Below are positions 41,335-51,385 of a stretch of 64,000 nucleotides of DNA, piece by piece. Numbering within the stretch: the stretch's first letter is position 1; each line of letters starts with the position of its first letter. Below the pieces are notes generated by a model. It was not told where the DNA came from and made no database searches. It saw only the letters and a list, made by a program, of their open reading frames with translations. This DNA is from Calidithermus roseus (GTDB lineage Bacteria > Deinococcota > Deinococci > Deinococcales > Thermaceae), in NCBI RefSeq assembly GCF_003574095.1, contig NZ_QWLA01000009.1:1-64000 (forward strand), given 5' to 3'. A program made the translations under genes and the position numbers.

Positions 41335-43072
41335 TGGGGGTCCTCAGGGCGATGCCCAACTCGGCGAGCTGAGCCTCGGACACCGGGCTGGGGGCCTCGG
41401 TCAGCGGGTCGCGGCCCTCCTTGTTCTTGGGGAAGGCGATGACCTCGCGGATGGAGTCCTCTCCCGCCATGTTGGCCACCCAGCGGTCCAACCCCCAGGC
41501 GATGCCACCGTGGGGTGGGGCTCCGTAGGAGAGGGCCTCGAGCAGGAAGCCGAATTTCTCCTGCGCCTCTTCGGGCCCGATGCCCAGCAGGGCGAACATC
41601 CGCTCCTGCAGCTCGCGCCGGTGGATGCGGATCGAGCCCCCGCCTACCTCCGCGCCGTTCATCACCAGGTCGTAGGCGTAGGCCCGCACCCGGCCGGGGT
41701 CGCGCTCGAGCAGCTCGAGGTCCTCGAGGTTGGGCGAGGTGAAGGGGTGGTGCATGTAAGTCCAGCGCCCGCCCTCCTCGTCCCACTCCAGCAGGGGGAA
41801 GTCCACCACCCACAAGAACCTGAAACCCTCGCCGATGAGCCCCAGGCGCTTGCCCAGCTCCAGCCGCACCGCCCCCAGGCTCTCCACGCTCTTGCGCCAG
41901 GGCCCCGCCACGAAAAGCACCGTCTGGCCCTCCTCCAGCCGCACCCGCTCCTTCAGCCCCTCCGGGATAAACCTGGCGATCCCGCCGCTGAAGGCCCCAC
42001 CCTCGTAGCGGCTCCAGGCCAGCCCCGCTGCCCCCTTGCCTTTGGCGATGGCCTCGAGTTCTTCGATCTCCCGGCGGGAGAGCAGGGCAGGGGCTACCAG
42101 CGCCTTGACCACCTCCGCGTCGGCGAAGGCGCGGAACTCCCCGCCTCTGAACAGCTCGCTCACGTCGGCTAGCTCCAGCCCGAAGCGCAGGTCGGGTTTA
42201 TCCGAGCCGTAACAGTTCATGGCCTGGGCATAGCTCATGCGGGGGAAGGGGATGGGGAGCTCGAGCCCCAGTGTTTCCTTGAACACATAAGCCGCCAGGC
42301 GCTCGTTGAGCTCGAGGATGTCGTCTTGCTCCACGAAGGACATCTCTAGGTCGAGCTGGGTGAAGTCGGGCTGGCGGTCGGCCCGCAGGTCCTCGTCGCG
42401 GAAGCAGCGGGCGATCTGGAAATAGCGGTCAAAGCCCGCCACCATCAACATCTGCTTGAAGAGCTGGGGCGACTGGGGCAGGGCGTAGAACTGCCCTGGC
42501 TGCAGACGGCTGGGCACCAGGAAGTCCCGGGCCCCCTCGGGTGTGGAACGCGTCAGGAAGGGGGTTTCCACGCTGATAAAGCCCTCCTGGTCGAGGAATC
42601 GGTAGATCGCCGCCACTACCTTGTGCCGCAAGCGCAGGTTGCGCTGCAGAGTGCGGCGGCGCAGGTCCACCACCCGGTGGCGCATGCGGATTTCCTCGGA
42701 AACGACCTGGTCCTGCTCGCCCCGCCAGCCCGCGTCGATGGGGAAGGGGGGGGTTCTGGCCTCGGCCAGCACCTCGAGCCCCTCCGCTACTACCTCCACC
42801 TCGCCGGAGGCGATCTTGGCGTTCACCTGCTCGGCGGGCCGGGCCCGCACGATACCCGTGACCCGCACCACCCACTCCGAGCGCACCCGGTTAGCCTGGG
42901 CGTAAGCCGGGCTCTCCGGCTGGACCACTACCTGCACGAGACCCTCCCGGTCGCGCAGGTCGATGAAGATCAGGCCGCCTAGGTCGCGTCGTCGGTTGAC
43001 CCAGCCCTCCAGGACTACCTGCTCGTTGATGTTCGACGTGTTGACGTTGCCGCAGTAGTGCGTCCGGCGCAT
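41327..43072 (-). CDS. aspS: Aspartyl-tRNA synthetase
   Basis: A 581-residue bacterial-type class IIb synthetase with an N-terminal OB domain ([35 protein letters not shown]). The catalytic core has [54 protein letters not shown] (motif 2) and [29 protein letters not shown] (motif 3), with a GAD insertion between. It charges tRNA-Asp; bacterial-type enzymes can be discriminating. The ATG at 43072 is chosen because TAAACT lies seven nucleotides upstream (leaderless). First gene of a five-gene operon. Confidence 0.96.
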   Translation of the reverse strand: MRRTHYCGNVNTSNINEQVVLEGWVNRRRDLGGLIFIDLRDREGLVQVVVQPESPAYAQANRVRSEWVVRVTGIVRARPAEQVNAKIASGEVEVVAEGLEVLAEARTPPFPIDAGWRGEQDQVVSEEIRMRHRVVDLRRRTLQRNLRLRHKVVAAIYRFLDQEGFISVETPFLTRSTPEGARDFLVPSRLQPGQFYALPQSPQLFKQMLMVAGFDRYFQIARCFRDEDLRADRQPDFTQLDLEMSFVEQDDILELNERLAAYVFKETLGLELPIPFPRMSYAQAMNCYGSDKPDLRFGLELADVSELFRGGEFRAFADAEVVKALVAPALLSRREIEELEAIAKGKGAAGLAWSRYEGGAFSGGIARFIPEGLKERVRLEEGQTVLFVAGPWRKSVESLGAVRLELGKRLGLIGEGFRFLWVVDFPLLEWDEEGGRWTYMHHPFTSPNLEDLELLERDPGRVRAYAYDLVMNGAEVGGGSIRIHRRELQERMFALLGIGPEEAQEKFGFLLEALSYGAPPHGGIAWGLDRWVANMAGEDSIREVIAFPKNKEGRDPLTEAPSPVSEAQLAELGIALRTPNG

Positions 43073-43079
43073 GGTGAAT

Positions 43080-43085
43080 AGTTTA
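43080..43085 (-). promoter_or_regulatory. Leaderless -10 box of aspS
   Basis: TAAACT on the minus strand lies seven nucleotides before the ATG at 43072. There is no ribosome site. Confidence 0.5.
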
Positions 43086-43131
43086 CCGTTCAAAGCGCTA
43101 CCGTGAGTTTGGTGTTGGAGCAGATAGGATT

Positions 43132-43155
43132 TTCACGAGTGAGATTTATCGTGAA
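43132..43155. promoter_or_regulatory. Inverted-repeat motif TTCACGA-N10-TCGTGAA, copy 2 (upstream of aspS)
   Basis: Perfect 7-bp arms TTCACGA and TCGTGAA flank ten bases ending GATTTA. Its core matches copy 1 at 15261 in all but two positions. Its centre is about 71 bp upstream of the leaderless aspS start. It lies in the 113-bp gap after hisS. Confidence 0.5.
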
Positions 43156-43185
43156 TCTAATCACTTACTACGACCCCGACCCACC

Positions 43186-44457
43186 TCAAGCCAGGTGCCC
43201 AGCCAGTTCAGCAGGGGAGACCTCAACCTGTGTGCCGCTGTGCAGGTTCTTCAGCGTCACCACCCCCCGCTGCCGCTCGCCCTCACCCAAAAACGCCGCG
43301 AAACGAGCCGCCTTCTTGAGCGCCTCCTCGAGCCCCTTGCGCGGGTTCTTGGGGGCATAGGCCATCTCGACCCGGAAGCGGGGCCGCAGCCCCTGGGCTA
43401 TCTGCAACGCCTCGAGCAAGGCTGCCTCGTCGAGGGGCACCAGGTAGAGGTCGGGCGCAGGATCGGCAGGGATCTGCACCCGCTCCTCCTCCAGCGCCAG
43501 CGCTGCCCGCTCGACGCCGATGCCAAAGCCCACCCCCGGCACCCTCGGCCCGCCCAGCATCTCCGAAAGCCCGTCGTAGCGGCCCCCGCCGCCCAGGGCC
43601 GACTTGGCCCCGATGCGGCTGTGGTGGATTTCCCAGGCCGTGCGCACGTAATAGTCGAGCCCGCGCACGATGCTGGGGTCGATGCTGAAGGATACCCCGA
43701 GCTTCTCGAGATACCCCGCCACCCGCTCGTGGAAGGCCCTGGCCTCGGGGCCCAGAAACTCCAGCATTGGCTTGACCCCGACCTCGGCCACGATGCGCTG
43801 GTCGGCCTCACTTTTGGAGTCGAGGATGCGCATGGGGTTAGACTCCAGCCGCACCCTCGAGTCCTCCGAGAGCGCTTGGGCATAGGGGCGGAACAGCCCG
43901 CGCAGGTAGTCGTTGTAGCGTACCCGATCTTCCGGGTCGCCCACCGAGCCCAGCTTGACCTCGAGGCCCTTCAGCCCCAGCTCCCGGTAGATTTGCACCA
44001 TCAGCGCGATGGCTTCGGCGTCTACGAGGGGGTCGGCGGAGCCCAGGGCTTCATAGTCGACCTGGTGGAACTGCTTGTAGCGTCCTCGCTGGTGGCGCTC
44101 GGCGCGGAACATGGGCCCCCAGGTGAACAGCCGCACCGGCTGGGGCCAGACCTTCATGCCGTGCTGGTTGTAAGCCCGCACGATCGAGGCGGTGGGCTCG
44201 GGGCGCAGGCCCAGCACCCGTCCGCCCCGGTCCTCGAGGGTGTACATCTCCTTTTTGACCACGATGTCCGAGGTGACCCCCACCCCCTTCTGCAGCACCT
44301 CGGCGTACTCGAAGATGGGGGTGTAGATCATCTGGGCCCCGCTCGAGCGCAGCACCCGCTCAGCCGTTTGAATGATGTAGCGGAAGACCGGCTCGCGGAA
44401 GGGGTATTCCTTGCTCTGGGCGAAGATGTCGTTGGTGCCGGGAACCGAAGTCAGCAT
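43186..44457 (-). CDS. hisS: Histidyl-tRNA synthetase
   Basis: A 423-residue class IIa synthetase. Motif 1 is in YTPIFEYAEVLQKGVG, motif 2 in LFTWGPMFRAERHQRGRYKQFHQVDYEALGS, and the histidine-binding blocks are RGLDYYVRTAWEIHH and ALGGGGRYDGLSEMLGG; motif 3 is GVGFGIGVERAALAL. A C-terminal anticodon domain follows. The ATG at 44457 was chosen because an extended TGCTAGAAT -10 box lies seven nucleotides upstream, overlapping the earlier in-frame ATG. It ends 113 bp before aspS on the same strand. Confidence 0.96.
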   Translation of the reverse strand: MLTSVPGTNDIFAQSKEYPFREPVFRYIIQTAERVLRSSGAQMIYTPIFEYAEVLQKGVGVTSDIVVKKEMYTLEDRGGRVLGLRPEPTASIVRAYNQHGMKVWPQPVRLFTWGPMFRAERHQRGRYKQFHQVDYEALGSADPLVDAEAIALMVQIYRELGLKGLEVKLGSVGDPEDRVRYNDYLRGLFRPYAQALSEDSRVRLESNPMRILDSKSEADQRIVAEVGVKPMLEFLGPEARAFHERVAGYLEKLGVSFSIDPSIVRGLDYYVRTAWEIHHSRIGAKSALGGGGRYDGLSEMLGGPRVPGVGFGIGVERAALALEEERVQIPADPAPDLYLVPLDEAALLEALQIAQGLRPRFRVEMAYAPKNPRKGLEEALKKAARFAAFLGEGERQRGVVTLKNLHSGTQVEVSPAELAGHLA

Positions 44458-44464
44458 GAGCGCC

Positions 44465-44473
44465 ATTCTAGCA
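44465..44473 (-). promoter_or_regulatory. Extended -10 promoter of hisS, leaderless
   Basis: TGCTAGAAT on the minus strand (TGN extension plus TAGAAT) ends seven nucleotides before the ATG at 44457. This decides the start. Confidence 0.6.
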
Positions 44474-44612
44474 CCGCGAGCAGGCCTTGCTGGACGGCTC
44501 TGGATGGGACTGGGCTGAAGATTGGCCCAGGTCCCGCTCAAGCCGGGTCCTCATTCTGGAATTGTCGTCCTGGTGGGGCCAATCCCAACAAGCATCCACC
44601 AAACGGTGGAAA

Positions 44613-44641
44613 TTGCATTCAGTCAAACTTGCTGTTAGGCT
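44613..44641 (+). promoter_or_regulatory. Promoter of the peptide ABC transporter operon
   Basis: TTGCAT (44613-44618), 17 bp, TAGGCT (44636-44641). The long leader has a GGACC/GGTCC stem before the GGAGG ribosome site. Apart from this promoter and stem, the gap 44474-44750 shows nothing. Confidence 0.6.
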
Positions 44642-44750
44642 TAGCCCGTGCCTGGATACCAGATGCAAACGGACCTGCTGGGGTCCAGGTGTTCGTGTAG
44701 CGGATAGCGACCAATTCCCGTCGCCATCCCCCTAAAAAATGGAGGCACGT

Positions 44751-46475
44751 ATGCGAAAAACCCTTCTGGCCGGTGCCCTGGCCCTCGCTGCGGGAGCAGC
44801 GTTGGCCGCGGTGCCCAACAACACCCTGCTGATCATGACCAGCGCCGACATCTCGACCCTCGACCCCGCCATGGTCTACGACACCGCTTCGGGCGAGATC
44901 GCCGAGAACATCTACGAAACCCTGGTGACCTACAAGGGCCGCAGCGTGTCCGAGCTCGAGGGCCTGCTGGCGACTTCCTGGAACATCTCGCCTGACGGCA
45001 AGACCTACACCTTTACCCTGCGCAAGGGCGTAAAGTTCCACTCCGGCAACGAGTTCACCTGCGCCGACGCCGAGTACAGCCTGCGCCGCAACCTGGTCAC
45101 CAACAACCACGACTCGGGTAACTGGTTCATCGCCGAGAGCCTGCTGGGCACCTCCGGCAACGCCGCCGACGACCCCCAGGCCGTGACCTGGGCCCGGATC
45201 TCCAACGCCGTGAAGTGCAACGCCCAGGGCCAGCTCGTGCTCACCCTCCCGGCCCGCGACCCTGCACTGCTGGTCAAGCTGGCCTACACCGGCCAGGCCA
45301 TCGTCGATAAGAAACACGCCATCTCCATCGGTGAATGGGACGGCACCGAGGCCACCTGGAAGCAGTGGGTGGGCAAGGACCTCAACGACTCCAACCTCTC
45401 CAAGCGTCCCAGCGGCACCGGCGCTTACCAGCTCGTGCGCCGCGACTCGGCCAACATCGTGCTGCGGGCCTTCGACGGCTACTGGGGCGGCAAGCCCAAG
45501 CTCGAGAACGTCATCGTGCAGATCGTGGGCGAGCAGGCCACCCGCCTCGAGGCCCTCAAGAAGGGCGACGCTGACTTCGTGGAGACCGGTGGCCGCCCGG
45601 CTCTCTCCCAGCTGCAGGGCGTGCCCGGCATCAAGATCTTCGACGGCATTCCCAACAACTCCGCCAGTGCCATCTTCATGAACGAGAACATCAAGGACCC
45701 CGCGGTCCTGGGCTCGGGCAAGCTGGATGGCAAGGGCATCCCGGCCAACTTCTTCGCCGACGTCAACGTACGCAAAGCCTTCTCCTACTCCTTCGACTAC
45801 GACCGCTACATCAAGGAAGTGCAGCTGGGTAAGGGCACCAAGCGCACCATGCTGCTGCCCGACAGCTTCTTCGGCTACGACCCCAAGGTCAAGACCTACA
45901 CCTACGACCCCAAGCAGGCCGCGGCCTTCTTCCGCAAGGCCTTCGGGGGCCAGCTCTGGCAAAATGGCTTCGTGCTGCGGGCCAGCTACCGCGCCAACTC
46001 GGTCCCCTCGCAGACTGCGATGGAGATCCTCAAGACCAACATCGAGAAGCTCAACCCCAAGTTCAAGGTCGAGCTCCAGCCCAAGCCCTGGTCTGAGTTC
46101 CTCCGCTCCAGCCGCGAGGGCAAGGAAGCCATGATCCTCATCGGCTGGGCTCCCGACTACGCCGACCCGGACAACTTCCTCTACACCTTCTACCACTCCA
46201 ACGGCTTCTACAACCCCCGCGCCAACTTCAAGGACGCGCTGCTCGACAAGCTGCTCGACCAAGCCCGCCAAACCATCGACCCGGCCAAGCGCAAGGCGCT
46301 GTACAGCCAGGTTGGGCAGCGGGCTTACGAGCAGGCCTACTACATCCTGATGCCCGCAGGCATCGGCTTCGTGGCCTACCAGGACCGGGTGAAGGGCCTG
46401 GAGGAGAACTTCAACATCATGTTCTCCGGCATCACCGGCAACTACTGGAGGGTCCTCAGCAAGGCTGGTCTGTAA
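44751..46475 (+). CDS. Family 5 peptide/dipeptide ABC transporter substrate-binding protein
   Basis: A 574-residue periplasmic oligopeptide/dipeptide-binding protein. A signal peptide ([19 protein letters not shown]) precedes [34 protein letters not shown], and [41 protein letters not shown] is the family signature. No lipobox Cys. The ATG at 44751 has GGAGG five nucleotides upstream. A hairpin and T-rich stretch follow the gene, which would give excess binding protein over permease. Ligand is unknown and could also be nickel or another solute. Confidence 0.92.
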   Translation: MRKTLLAGALALAAGAALAAVPNNTLLIMTSADISTLDPAMVYDTASGEIAENIYETLVTYKGRSVSELEGLLATSWNISPDGKTYTFTLRKGVKFHSGNEFTCADAEYSLRRNLVTNNHDSGNWFIAESLLGTSGNAADDPQAVTWARISNAVKCNAQGQLVLTLPARDPALLVKLAYTGQAIVDKKHAISIGEWDGTEATWKQWVGKDLNDSNLSKRPSGTGAYQLVRRDSANIVLRAFDGYWGGKPKLENVIVQIVGEQATRLEALKKGDADFVETGGRPALSQLQGVPGIKIFDGIPNNSASAIFMNENIKDPAVLGSGKLDGKGIPANFFADVNVRKAFSYSFDYDRYIKEVQLGKGTKRTMLLPDSFFGYDPKVKTYTYDPKQAAAFFRKAFGGQLWQNGFVLRASYRANSVPSQTAMEILKTNIEKLNPKFKVELQPKPWSEFLRSSREGKEAMILIGWAPDYADPDNFLYTFYHSNGFYNPRANFKDALLDKLLDQARQTIDPAKRKALYSQVGQRAYEQAYYILMPAGIGFVAYQDRVKGLEENFNIMFSGITGNYWRVLSKAGL

Positions 46476-46483
46476 TACCCTCC

Positions 46484-46526
46484 TGGCCCCGCGTCCTGCT
46501 GGCGCGGGGCCACTTTTCCACTTTTT
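46484..46526 (+). terminator. Intercistronic attenuator hairpin after the binding protein
   Basis: A perfect 10-bp stem TGGCCCCGCG/CGCGGGGCCA with a nine-base loop is followed by CTTTTCCACTTTTT. It lies between the binding-protein and permease genes of one operon and probably reduces downstream transcription. Confidence 0.75.
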
Positions 46527-46543
46527 CGACTGAGGAACATTGG

Positions 46544-47572
46544 ATGACCGCTTTTATCCTTCGTCGTTTGATGGCTTTGCCGCTGGTGCTTTTGGCCCTT
46601 TCGCTGGCCATCGTGGGGTTGTTGCAGACCCTCTCCCCAGCCGAGCGGGCGGCGGCCTTCGTCACCAACGAAAACCAGTTGCGCAACCTCGAGGCCATCA
46701 TCCGGGAAAAGGGGCTCGACCAGCCCTTCCACGTTCAATACTGGAACTGGCTGCGTGAGGTGCTGCGAGGGAACCTGGGCTTTTCCAAGGCTTCCAACCA
46801 GCCAGTATTCGAGACCATCGCCGAGCGTTTCCCGGCCACCGTGGAGCTGACCCTCTTTTCCCTCTTTCCCATCCTGGGCTTTGGCATCTGGCTGGGAACG
46901 AGGGCCGGGCTCAACAAGGACCGTTTCATCGACCAGTTCACCCGGGTCTTCACGGTGATCACCAACAACATCCCCACCTTCGTGCTGGGCATCATCCTGC
47001 TGGTGATCTTCTACGGCCTGCTGGGCCTCGCGCCCGGCCCCGGCCAGGTGTCGCCCGAAAACCAGGTCAACCTCATCATCAACCCGATCCCGCGGGTCAC
47101 CGGCATGCTCAGCATCGACGCGCTGCTGGCGGGCAACTGGGCGGTGTTCTGGGACGTGTTGCACCACATGTTCCTGCCGGTGATCACCCTTTCCACCGTG
47201 ATCACCGCGGGCATGATCAAGGTCATGCGCTCGAGCCTCATCGAGGTGCTCTCGCAGGACTACGTGCGCACCGCGCGGGCCAAGGGATTGCCCGAGCGCA
47301 CCGTCAACCTCAAGCACGCCCGCCGCAACGCGCTCATCCCCGTGGCCACCATCGGCGGCTTCGTGGTGCTGGGGCTGCTGTCGGGGGCGCTGTTCACCGA
47401 AACCATCTTCGCCTGGCCGGGCATCGGGAGCTGGGGGGCCGAGACCGCCACCCGCTTCGACGTGCCGGGCCTGCTGGGTTTTGCCCTGCTGAGCGGAATC
47501 CTGACGGTGCTCGCCAACCTGGCGGTCGATATCATCTACGCCCTGATCGATCCGAGAGTGAGGTTTGATTGA
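46544..47572 (+). CDS. Peptide ABC transporter permease (DppB-like)
   Basis: A 342-residue integral membrane permease with about six helices. It starts MTAFILRRLMALPLVLLALSLAIVGLLQTLSP, has the inner-membrane LNYWNWLREVLRGNLGFSKASNQPVFETIAERFPATVELTLFS-type segment, and the coupling loop YVRTARAKGLPERTVNLKHARRNALIPV (EAA motif). Pairs with the next permease; overlaps it at TGATG. The extra periplasmic loop around FYGLLGLAPGPGQ is family-typical. Confidence 0.92.
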   Translation: MTAFILRRLMALPLVLLALSLAIVGLLQTLSPAERAAAFVTNENQLRNLEAIIREKGLDQPFHVQYWNWLREVLRGNLGFSKASNQPVFETIAERFPATVELTLFSLFPILGFGIWLGTRAGLNKDRFIDQFTRVFTVITNNIPTFVLGIILLVIFYGLLGLAPGPGQVSPENQVNLIINPIPRVTGMLSIDALLAGNWAVFWDVLHHMFLPVITLSTVITAGMIKVMRSSLIEVLSQDYVRTARAKGLPERTVNLKHARRNALIPVATIGGFVVLGLLSGALFTETIFAWPGIGSWGAETATRFDVPGLLGFALLSGILTVLANLAVDIIYALIDPRVRFD

Positions 47573-48612
47573 TGAGCGCTGTGTCTGCCGCCCCAAGCGC
47601 CGTACAGCGCGAAGGCTTTTGGAACTCGAGGGTCATGCGGCGCTTCCGCCGCAACCGCCTGGCGGTCTTCGGCTTCTTCCTGGTGTGCATGTTCTTGCTG
47701 GTGGCCCTGTTCGCCCCCCTGCTGGCGCCTCCGCCCCCCGTGGGCAACAACTGCCTGCGCGACGTGGGCGCCGCCACCACCGCCGAGGCCATCACCCCCA
47801 CCAGCAGCAGCTTCTGGCGACTGATGTTCGCCGCGCCCGCCAGTTGCTACCAGATCGCCCGCATCAACTTCAGCCAGATCCCCTCGCCGCCCCTGAAGCC
47901 CATCCAGACCGAGGTCGGGGAGGTGCGCCCCCTCTTCGGCACCAGCAGCGGCTATGACGTGTGGTACGGCATCGTCTGGGGAACGCGCACCGCGCTGAAG
48001 CTGGCCGTCACCGTGGTGTTCTTCCAACTGCTCATCGGGATCACCCTGGGGGCGGTATCCGGCTACTTCGGCGGCTGGATCGACAACCTCATCCAGCGCC
48101 TGATCGACGTGATCTTCGCTTTCCCCAGCCTGATCCTGGTGATCGTGATCACCTCCTTGTTGGGGAAGAGCCTGAGCTACATCATCTTGGCCTTCGTGCT
48201 GGTGGGCTGGGCAGGTTATGCCCGCATCATGCGCGGGGAGGTACTCAAGACGCGCGCGCTGGAGTTCGTGGATGGAGCCAGGGCCCTGGGGGCCAGCGAC
48301 TGGCGCATCATCTTCCGCCACGTCATCCCCAACTCCCTCACCGCCATCACCGTCATCGCGGTGCTCGACCTGGGGGCCATCCCGCTGACGGCGGCGGCCC
48401 TGTCCTTCCTGGGCATCGGCTTGCCGCCGGGCTACACCGACTGGGGGCAGCTCATCAGCTTCGCCCGCGCCTGGATTCAGGGAACGGCGGAGAACCGGCT
48501 GGAGTACTGGTACGTGTCCTTTTTCCCGGCCATCACCATCATCCTCTTCGGCCTGGGGTGGAACCTGCTGGGCGATGCCCTGCGCGATGCGCTCGACCCG
48601 CGCGAGCGCTGA
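47572..48612 (+). CDS. Peptide ABC transporter permease (DppC-like)
   Basis: A 346-residue permease with a hydrophilic N-terminus and about six helices. MRRFRRNRLAVFGFFLVCMFLLVALFAPLLAPPPP opens the protein, and the coupling loop is VLKTRALEFVDGARALGASDWRIIFRHVIPNSLTA. A long insertion (about residues 60-120) between the first two helices is notable. It forms the heterodimeric channel with the DppB-like protein. A terminator follows directly and no ATPase gene is in the operon, so the motor must be encoded elsewhere. Confidence 0.92.
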   Translation: MSAVSAAPSAVQREGFWNSRVMRRFRRNRLAVFGFFLVCMFLLVALFAPLLAPPPPVGNNCLRDVGAATTAEAITPTSSSFWRLMFAAPASCYQIARINFSQIPSPPLKPIQTEVGEVRPLFGTSSGYDVWYGIVWGTRTALKLAVTVVFFQLLIGITLGAVSGYFGGWIDNLIQRLIDVIFAFPSLILVIVITSLLGKSLSYIILAFVLVGWAGYARIMRGEVLKTRALEFVDGARALGASDWRIIFRHVIPNSLTAITVIAVLDLGAIPLTAAALSFLGIGLPPGYTDWGQLISFARAWIQGTAENRLEYWYVSFFPAITIILFGLGWNLLGDALRDALDPRER

Positions 48613-48629
48613 GCCCTGATTAAACGAGG

Positions 48630-48656
48630 CCTCCCGGCAGTTCCCGGGAGGTTTTG
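48630..48656 (+). terminator. Intrinsic terminator of the peptide transporter operon
   Basis: CCTCCCGG and CCGGGAGG arms around a six-base loop, followed by TTTT. It closes the operon before any ATPase gene. Confidence 0.85.
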
Positions 48657-48675
48657 CGCTATGGAGAGGGCACCT

Positions 48676-49035
48676 TCAGCCCGGCAGGGTGATGAAGGTG
48701 GGGTTGGGCGCGGCCATGGCCTCTTCCTGCTCCACCTTGCTCACCACAGCCTCGGCCCCGGTTCCCAGCGCCTTGATCAGGCGCTCGCGGCTCACCCGGC
48801 GACCCTCGAGCACGTAGGTATAGCCGTGGCGGTGAAAGGTGATGACGAAGGGCAGGCCGTTGTGGTAGCGCAGCACGGTGTTGTTTTTCCGTGCCAGCCT
48901 GGACATCCGACTGATCGCCCTGACCCTGGCGTAAGCCCTGCGCTGGTAGCTCCTGGGGGCCACGAAGCTGACGAAGAGCAGCGCCATCACCACAGCTGAG
49001 GCGATCACTAAAGGGGCTGCGACTTCAGGCGTCAT
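48676..49035 (-). CDS. Hypothetical single-helix membrane-anchored protein
   Basis: A 119-residue protein with one N-terminal helix (about residues 7-27, APLVIASAVVMALLFVSFVAP) followed by an Arg-rich cytoplasmic segment (RSYQRRAYARVRAISRMSRLARKNN) and a small predicted beta region (VLRYHNGLPFVITFHRHGYTYVLEG). I do not recognise a family. It is a lone minus-strand gene between the peptide transporter and the metal ATPase, which are both on the plus strand. Confidence 0.6.
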   Translation of the reverse strand: MTPEVAAPLVIASAVVMALLFVSFVAPRSYQRRAYARVRAISRMSRLARKNNTVLRYHNGLPFVITFHRHGYTYVLEGRRVSRERLIKALGTGAEAVVSKVEQEEAMAAPNPTFITLPG

Positions 49036-49117
49036 AGCTCGAAGTATAAGAGTCGCTGTAGAGCCCGGTCGGGCTGGCTTAAAGAGAGGTTAAGTCAGTC
49101 CGATGGGGGAGCAACGG

Positions 49118-49165
49118 TTGAATAAGTGCTCAGATGTTGCTAGACTACGGTTGAGCAGTTGTTCA
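49118..49165 (+). promoter_or_regulatory. Promoter and paired operators of the metal ATPase
   Basis: TTGAAT (49118-49123), 17 bp, TAGACT (49141-49146). Two related imperfect dyads, TGAATAAGTGCTCA (49119-49132) and TGAGCAGTTGTTCA (49152-49165), overlap the -35 and the expected start site. They resemble TGAAYA/TRTTCA operators of ArsR/SmtB repressors, one of which is encoded downstream. Confidence 0.65.
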
Positions 49166-49178
49166 GATGAGGAACCCC

Positions 49179-51335
49179 ATGACCTTCTCCTATCCCCTCC
49201 AGCAGATCCTCCCCAGCGCCGAGCACTGCCCGAGCTGTCGCGAGTTGCTCGAGCGGGCCCTGCGCGAGTTGCCGGGCGTGACGACTGGCTGGCTTGAGGG
49301 CACCGAGGTGCGCCTGGAAGCCGCCCGTGACCCCCAGGCCGAGCTTTCTCGAGCGATCGAGCGCATCCGGGCGCGGCGGGCCCACGGTGTCGAGGGGATG
49401 CGCTGCGCCGGCTGTACCCGGACGGTGGAGGCTGCCTTCCGCGAGCACCACTCCCACGCCGAGGAGCACGCCCAGGGTAGACCCTGGCACGCCACCCACC
49501 AGGGCCGCGCGGTGCTCCTCAGCGCTGCGCTGCTCGCGCTGGCCTGGGGCTTTGGCCACCTCGAGCCCCAGCTCTCCCAGTGGGGCTACGTGGCCGCCAC
49601 CCTCATCGGCGGTGGGCCCTTTGCGCTCAAGGCCTACCGGGCAGCCAGGAAGGGCAACCCCTTCAGCATCAACACCCTGGTGAGCGTGGCAGCAGGGGGA
49701 GCCATCCTCATCGGCGAAGCGACCGAGGCCGCCGTGGTGGTGTTCCTGTTCGCGCTCGGCGAGCTGCTGGAAGGTGTGGCGGCGGGCCGGGCCAGGGCAG
49801 GCATCCGCGCCCTGGCCGCCATAACCCCCCGGACCGCGCTCCTCGTCCACGAAGCGGGCCACACCCTCGAGGTTCCGATAGAGCGCTTGAGGATCGGCCA
49901 GGTCGTGCTGGTCCCTCCGGGCAGCCGCCTTCCCGCCGATGGGACCGTCCTCAGCGGCCACTCCGCCCTGGACGAATCGCCCCTCACCGGTGAGTCGCTC
50001 CCGGTGAGCAAGGGCCCCGGCGACGCGGTCTTCACCGGCAGCATCAACACCGACGGGGTGCTTACGGTCAGGGTGGAGAGGGGAGCCCACGACAACACCA
50101 TCGCCCGCATCCTCCACCTGGTGGAAAAAGCCCAGGGGTCCAGGGCTCCCACCCAGCGCTTTATCGATCGCTTCAGTCGCTTCTACACGCCCGCCGTGAT
50201 GCTGCTCTCGCTGCTGGTGGCCACGCTTCCACCGCTGTTCTTCGCGGGGGCCTGGCAGGAGTGGGTCTACAAGGGGCTGGCCCTGCTCCTCATCGGCTGC
50301 CCCTGCGCCCTGCTGATCTCGGTGCCCGCCGCCATCACCTCGGGCATCTCAGCCGGAGCGCGCCGCGGCCTGCTCATCAAGGGTGGGGCGGTGCTCGAGG
50401 CCCTCGGCAGGGTGAGGACCGTCGCCTTCGACAAAACCGGGACCCTCACCCAGGGTCGGCCCAGGGTGAGCGACCTGGTCGGGCTGGGTATCTCTGAAGC
50501 CGAGCTGCTGGCCAGGGCGGCGGCGGTGGAGCGGGGCTCCTCGCACCCGCTGGCCAAAGCCATCCTGGAGCGAGCCGCCGAGGCTGGAGTGAGCGTGCCG
50601 GCCTCGAGCGGCCAGAAGGCGGTAGGGGGTAAGGCGGTCACGGCGGTGCTGGAAGGCCAGACCTACGCGGTGGGCTCGCCGCGCTACGCTGCCGAGCTCG
50701 CGCCCCTGCCCGACGACCTGCAGCGTTTGATCGAGCGCCTCGAGCAGCAGGGCAAGACCGTGGTGCTGTTGCTGCGCGAGGCCACTCCGCTGGGCCTGAT
50801 CGCCACCCGCGACGAGGCCAGGGCCGAGGCCAGGCAGGCCCTGGGTGAACTCGAGGCGCTGGGCCTGCACAGGGTGATGCTCACCGGGGACAACCGGCGC
50901 GCCGCAGAGGCCATGGCCGGCGAGCTGGGCCTAGAGGTTCGGGCCGAACTTTTACCCCAGGACAAGCTGCGCCATATCGCCGAGCTCAAACAAAGGGGTA
51001 GCGTGGCCATGGTGGGCGACGGCATCAACGACGCGCCCGCCCTGGCTATGGCCGACGTGGGCATCGCCATGGGTTCGGGAACCGACGTGGCCCTCGAGAC
51101 CGCCGACGCAGCCTTGCTGCATGGCTCGGTGAGGGGCGTGGCCGAGCTGGTGCGGCTTTCGCGGGCCACCGTGTTCAATATCCGCACGAACATCGCCATT
51201 GCCCTGGGCCTCAAAGCAGCTTTCCTGCTGAGCACCTTGCTGGGCGTCACCAACCTCTGGATGGCGATCCTGGCTGATACGGGAGCCACGGTGCTGGTCA
51301 CGGCCAATGCGCTGCGGTTGCTGAGGTTTAGGTGA
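49179..51335 (+). CDS. zntA: Zn/Cd/Pb-transporting P1B-type ATPase
   Basis: A 718-residue heavy-metal efflux ATPase (722 if the earlier ATG at 49167 is used; the later ATG has a GAGG site). N-terminal metal-binding sequences are HCPSCRELLERAL and MRCAGCTRTVEAAF plus a His-rich HHSHAEEH. The core has SALDESPLTGESLPVSK, the transport motif GCPCALLIS, DKTGTLTQGRP, the P1B-specific SSHPLAKAIL and GDGINDAPALAMADVGIAMG. ILADTGATVLVTANALRLL at the C-terminus holds the Asp typical of Zn/Cd/Pb pumps. It exports divalent metal and is followed by its probable repressor. Confidence 0.93.
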   Translation: MTFSYPLQQILPSAEHCPSCRELLERALRELPGVTTGWLEGTEVRLEAARDPQAELSRAIERIRARRAHGVEGMRCAGCTRTVEAAFREHHSHAEEHAQGRPWHATHQGRAVLLSAALLALAWGFGHLEPQLSQWGYVAATLIGGGPFALKAYRAARKGNPFSINTLVSVAAGGAILIGEATEAAVVVFLFALGELLEGVAAGRARAGIRALAAITPRTALLVHEAGHTLEVPIERLRIGQVVLVPPGSRLPADGTVLSGHSALDESPLTGESLPVSKGPGDAVFTGSINTDGVLTVRVERGAHDNTIARILHLVEKAQGSRAPTQRFIDRFSRFYTPAVMLLSLLVATLPPLFFAGAWQEWVYKGLALLLIGCPCALLISVPAAITSGISAGARRGLLIKGGAVLEALGRVRTVAFDKTGTLTQGRPRVSDLVGLGISEAELLARAAAVERGSSHPLAKAILERAAEAGVSVPASSGQKAVGGKAVTAVLEGQTYAVGSPRYAAELAPLPDDLQRLIERLEQQGKTVVLLLREATPLGLIATRDEARAEARQALGELEALGLHRVMLTGDNRRAAEAMAGELGLEVRAELLPQDKLRHIAELKQRGSVAMVGDGINDAPALAMADVGIAMGSGTDVALETADAALLHGSVRGVAELVRLSRATVFNIRTNIAIALGLKAAFLLSTLLGVTNLWMAILADTGATVLVTANALRLLRFR

Positions 51336-51385
51336 ACCGTCGGCGAAAGACCCCATGAACATCAACGTATGATGAGGTTGTTCCT

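Noticed and set aside
44542-44740. tRNA or small RNA gene in the hisS-transporter gap
   Set aside because: No cloverleaf or T-arm sequence (GTTCRANYC) is present; only a promoter and a short stem are seen.
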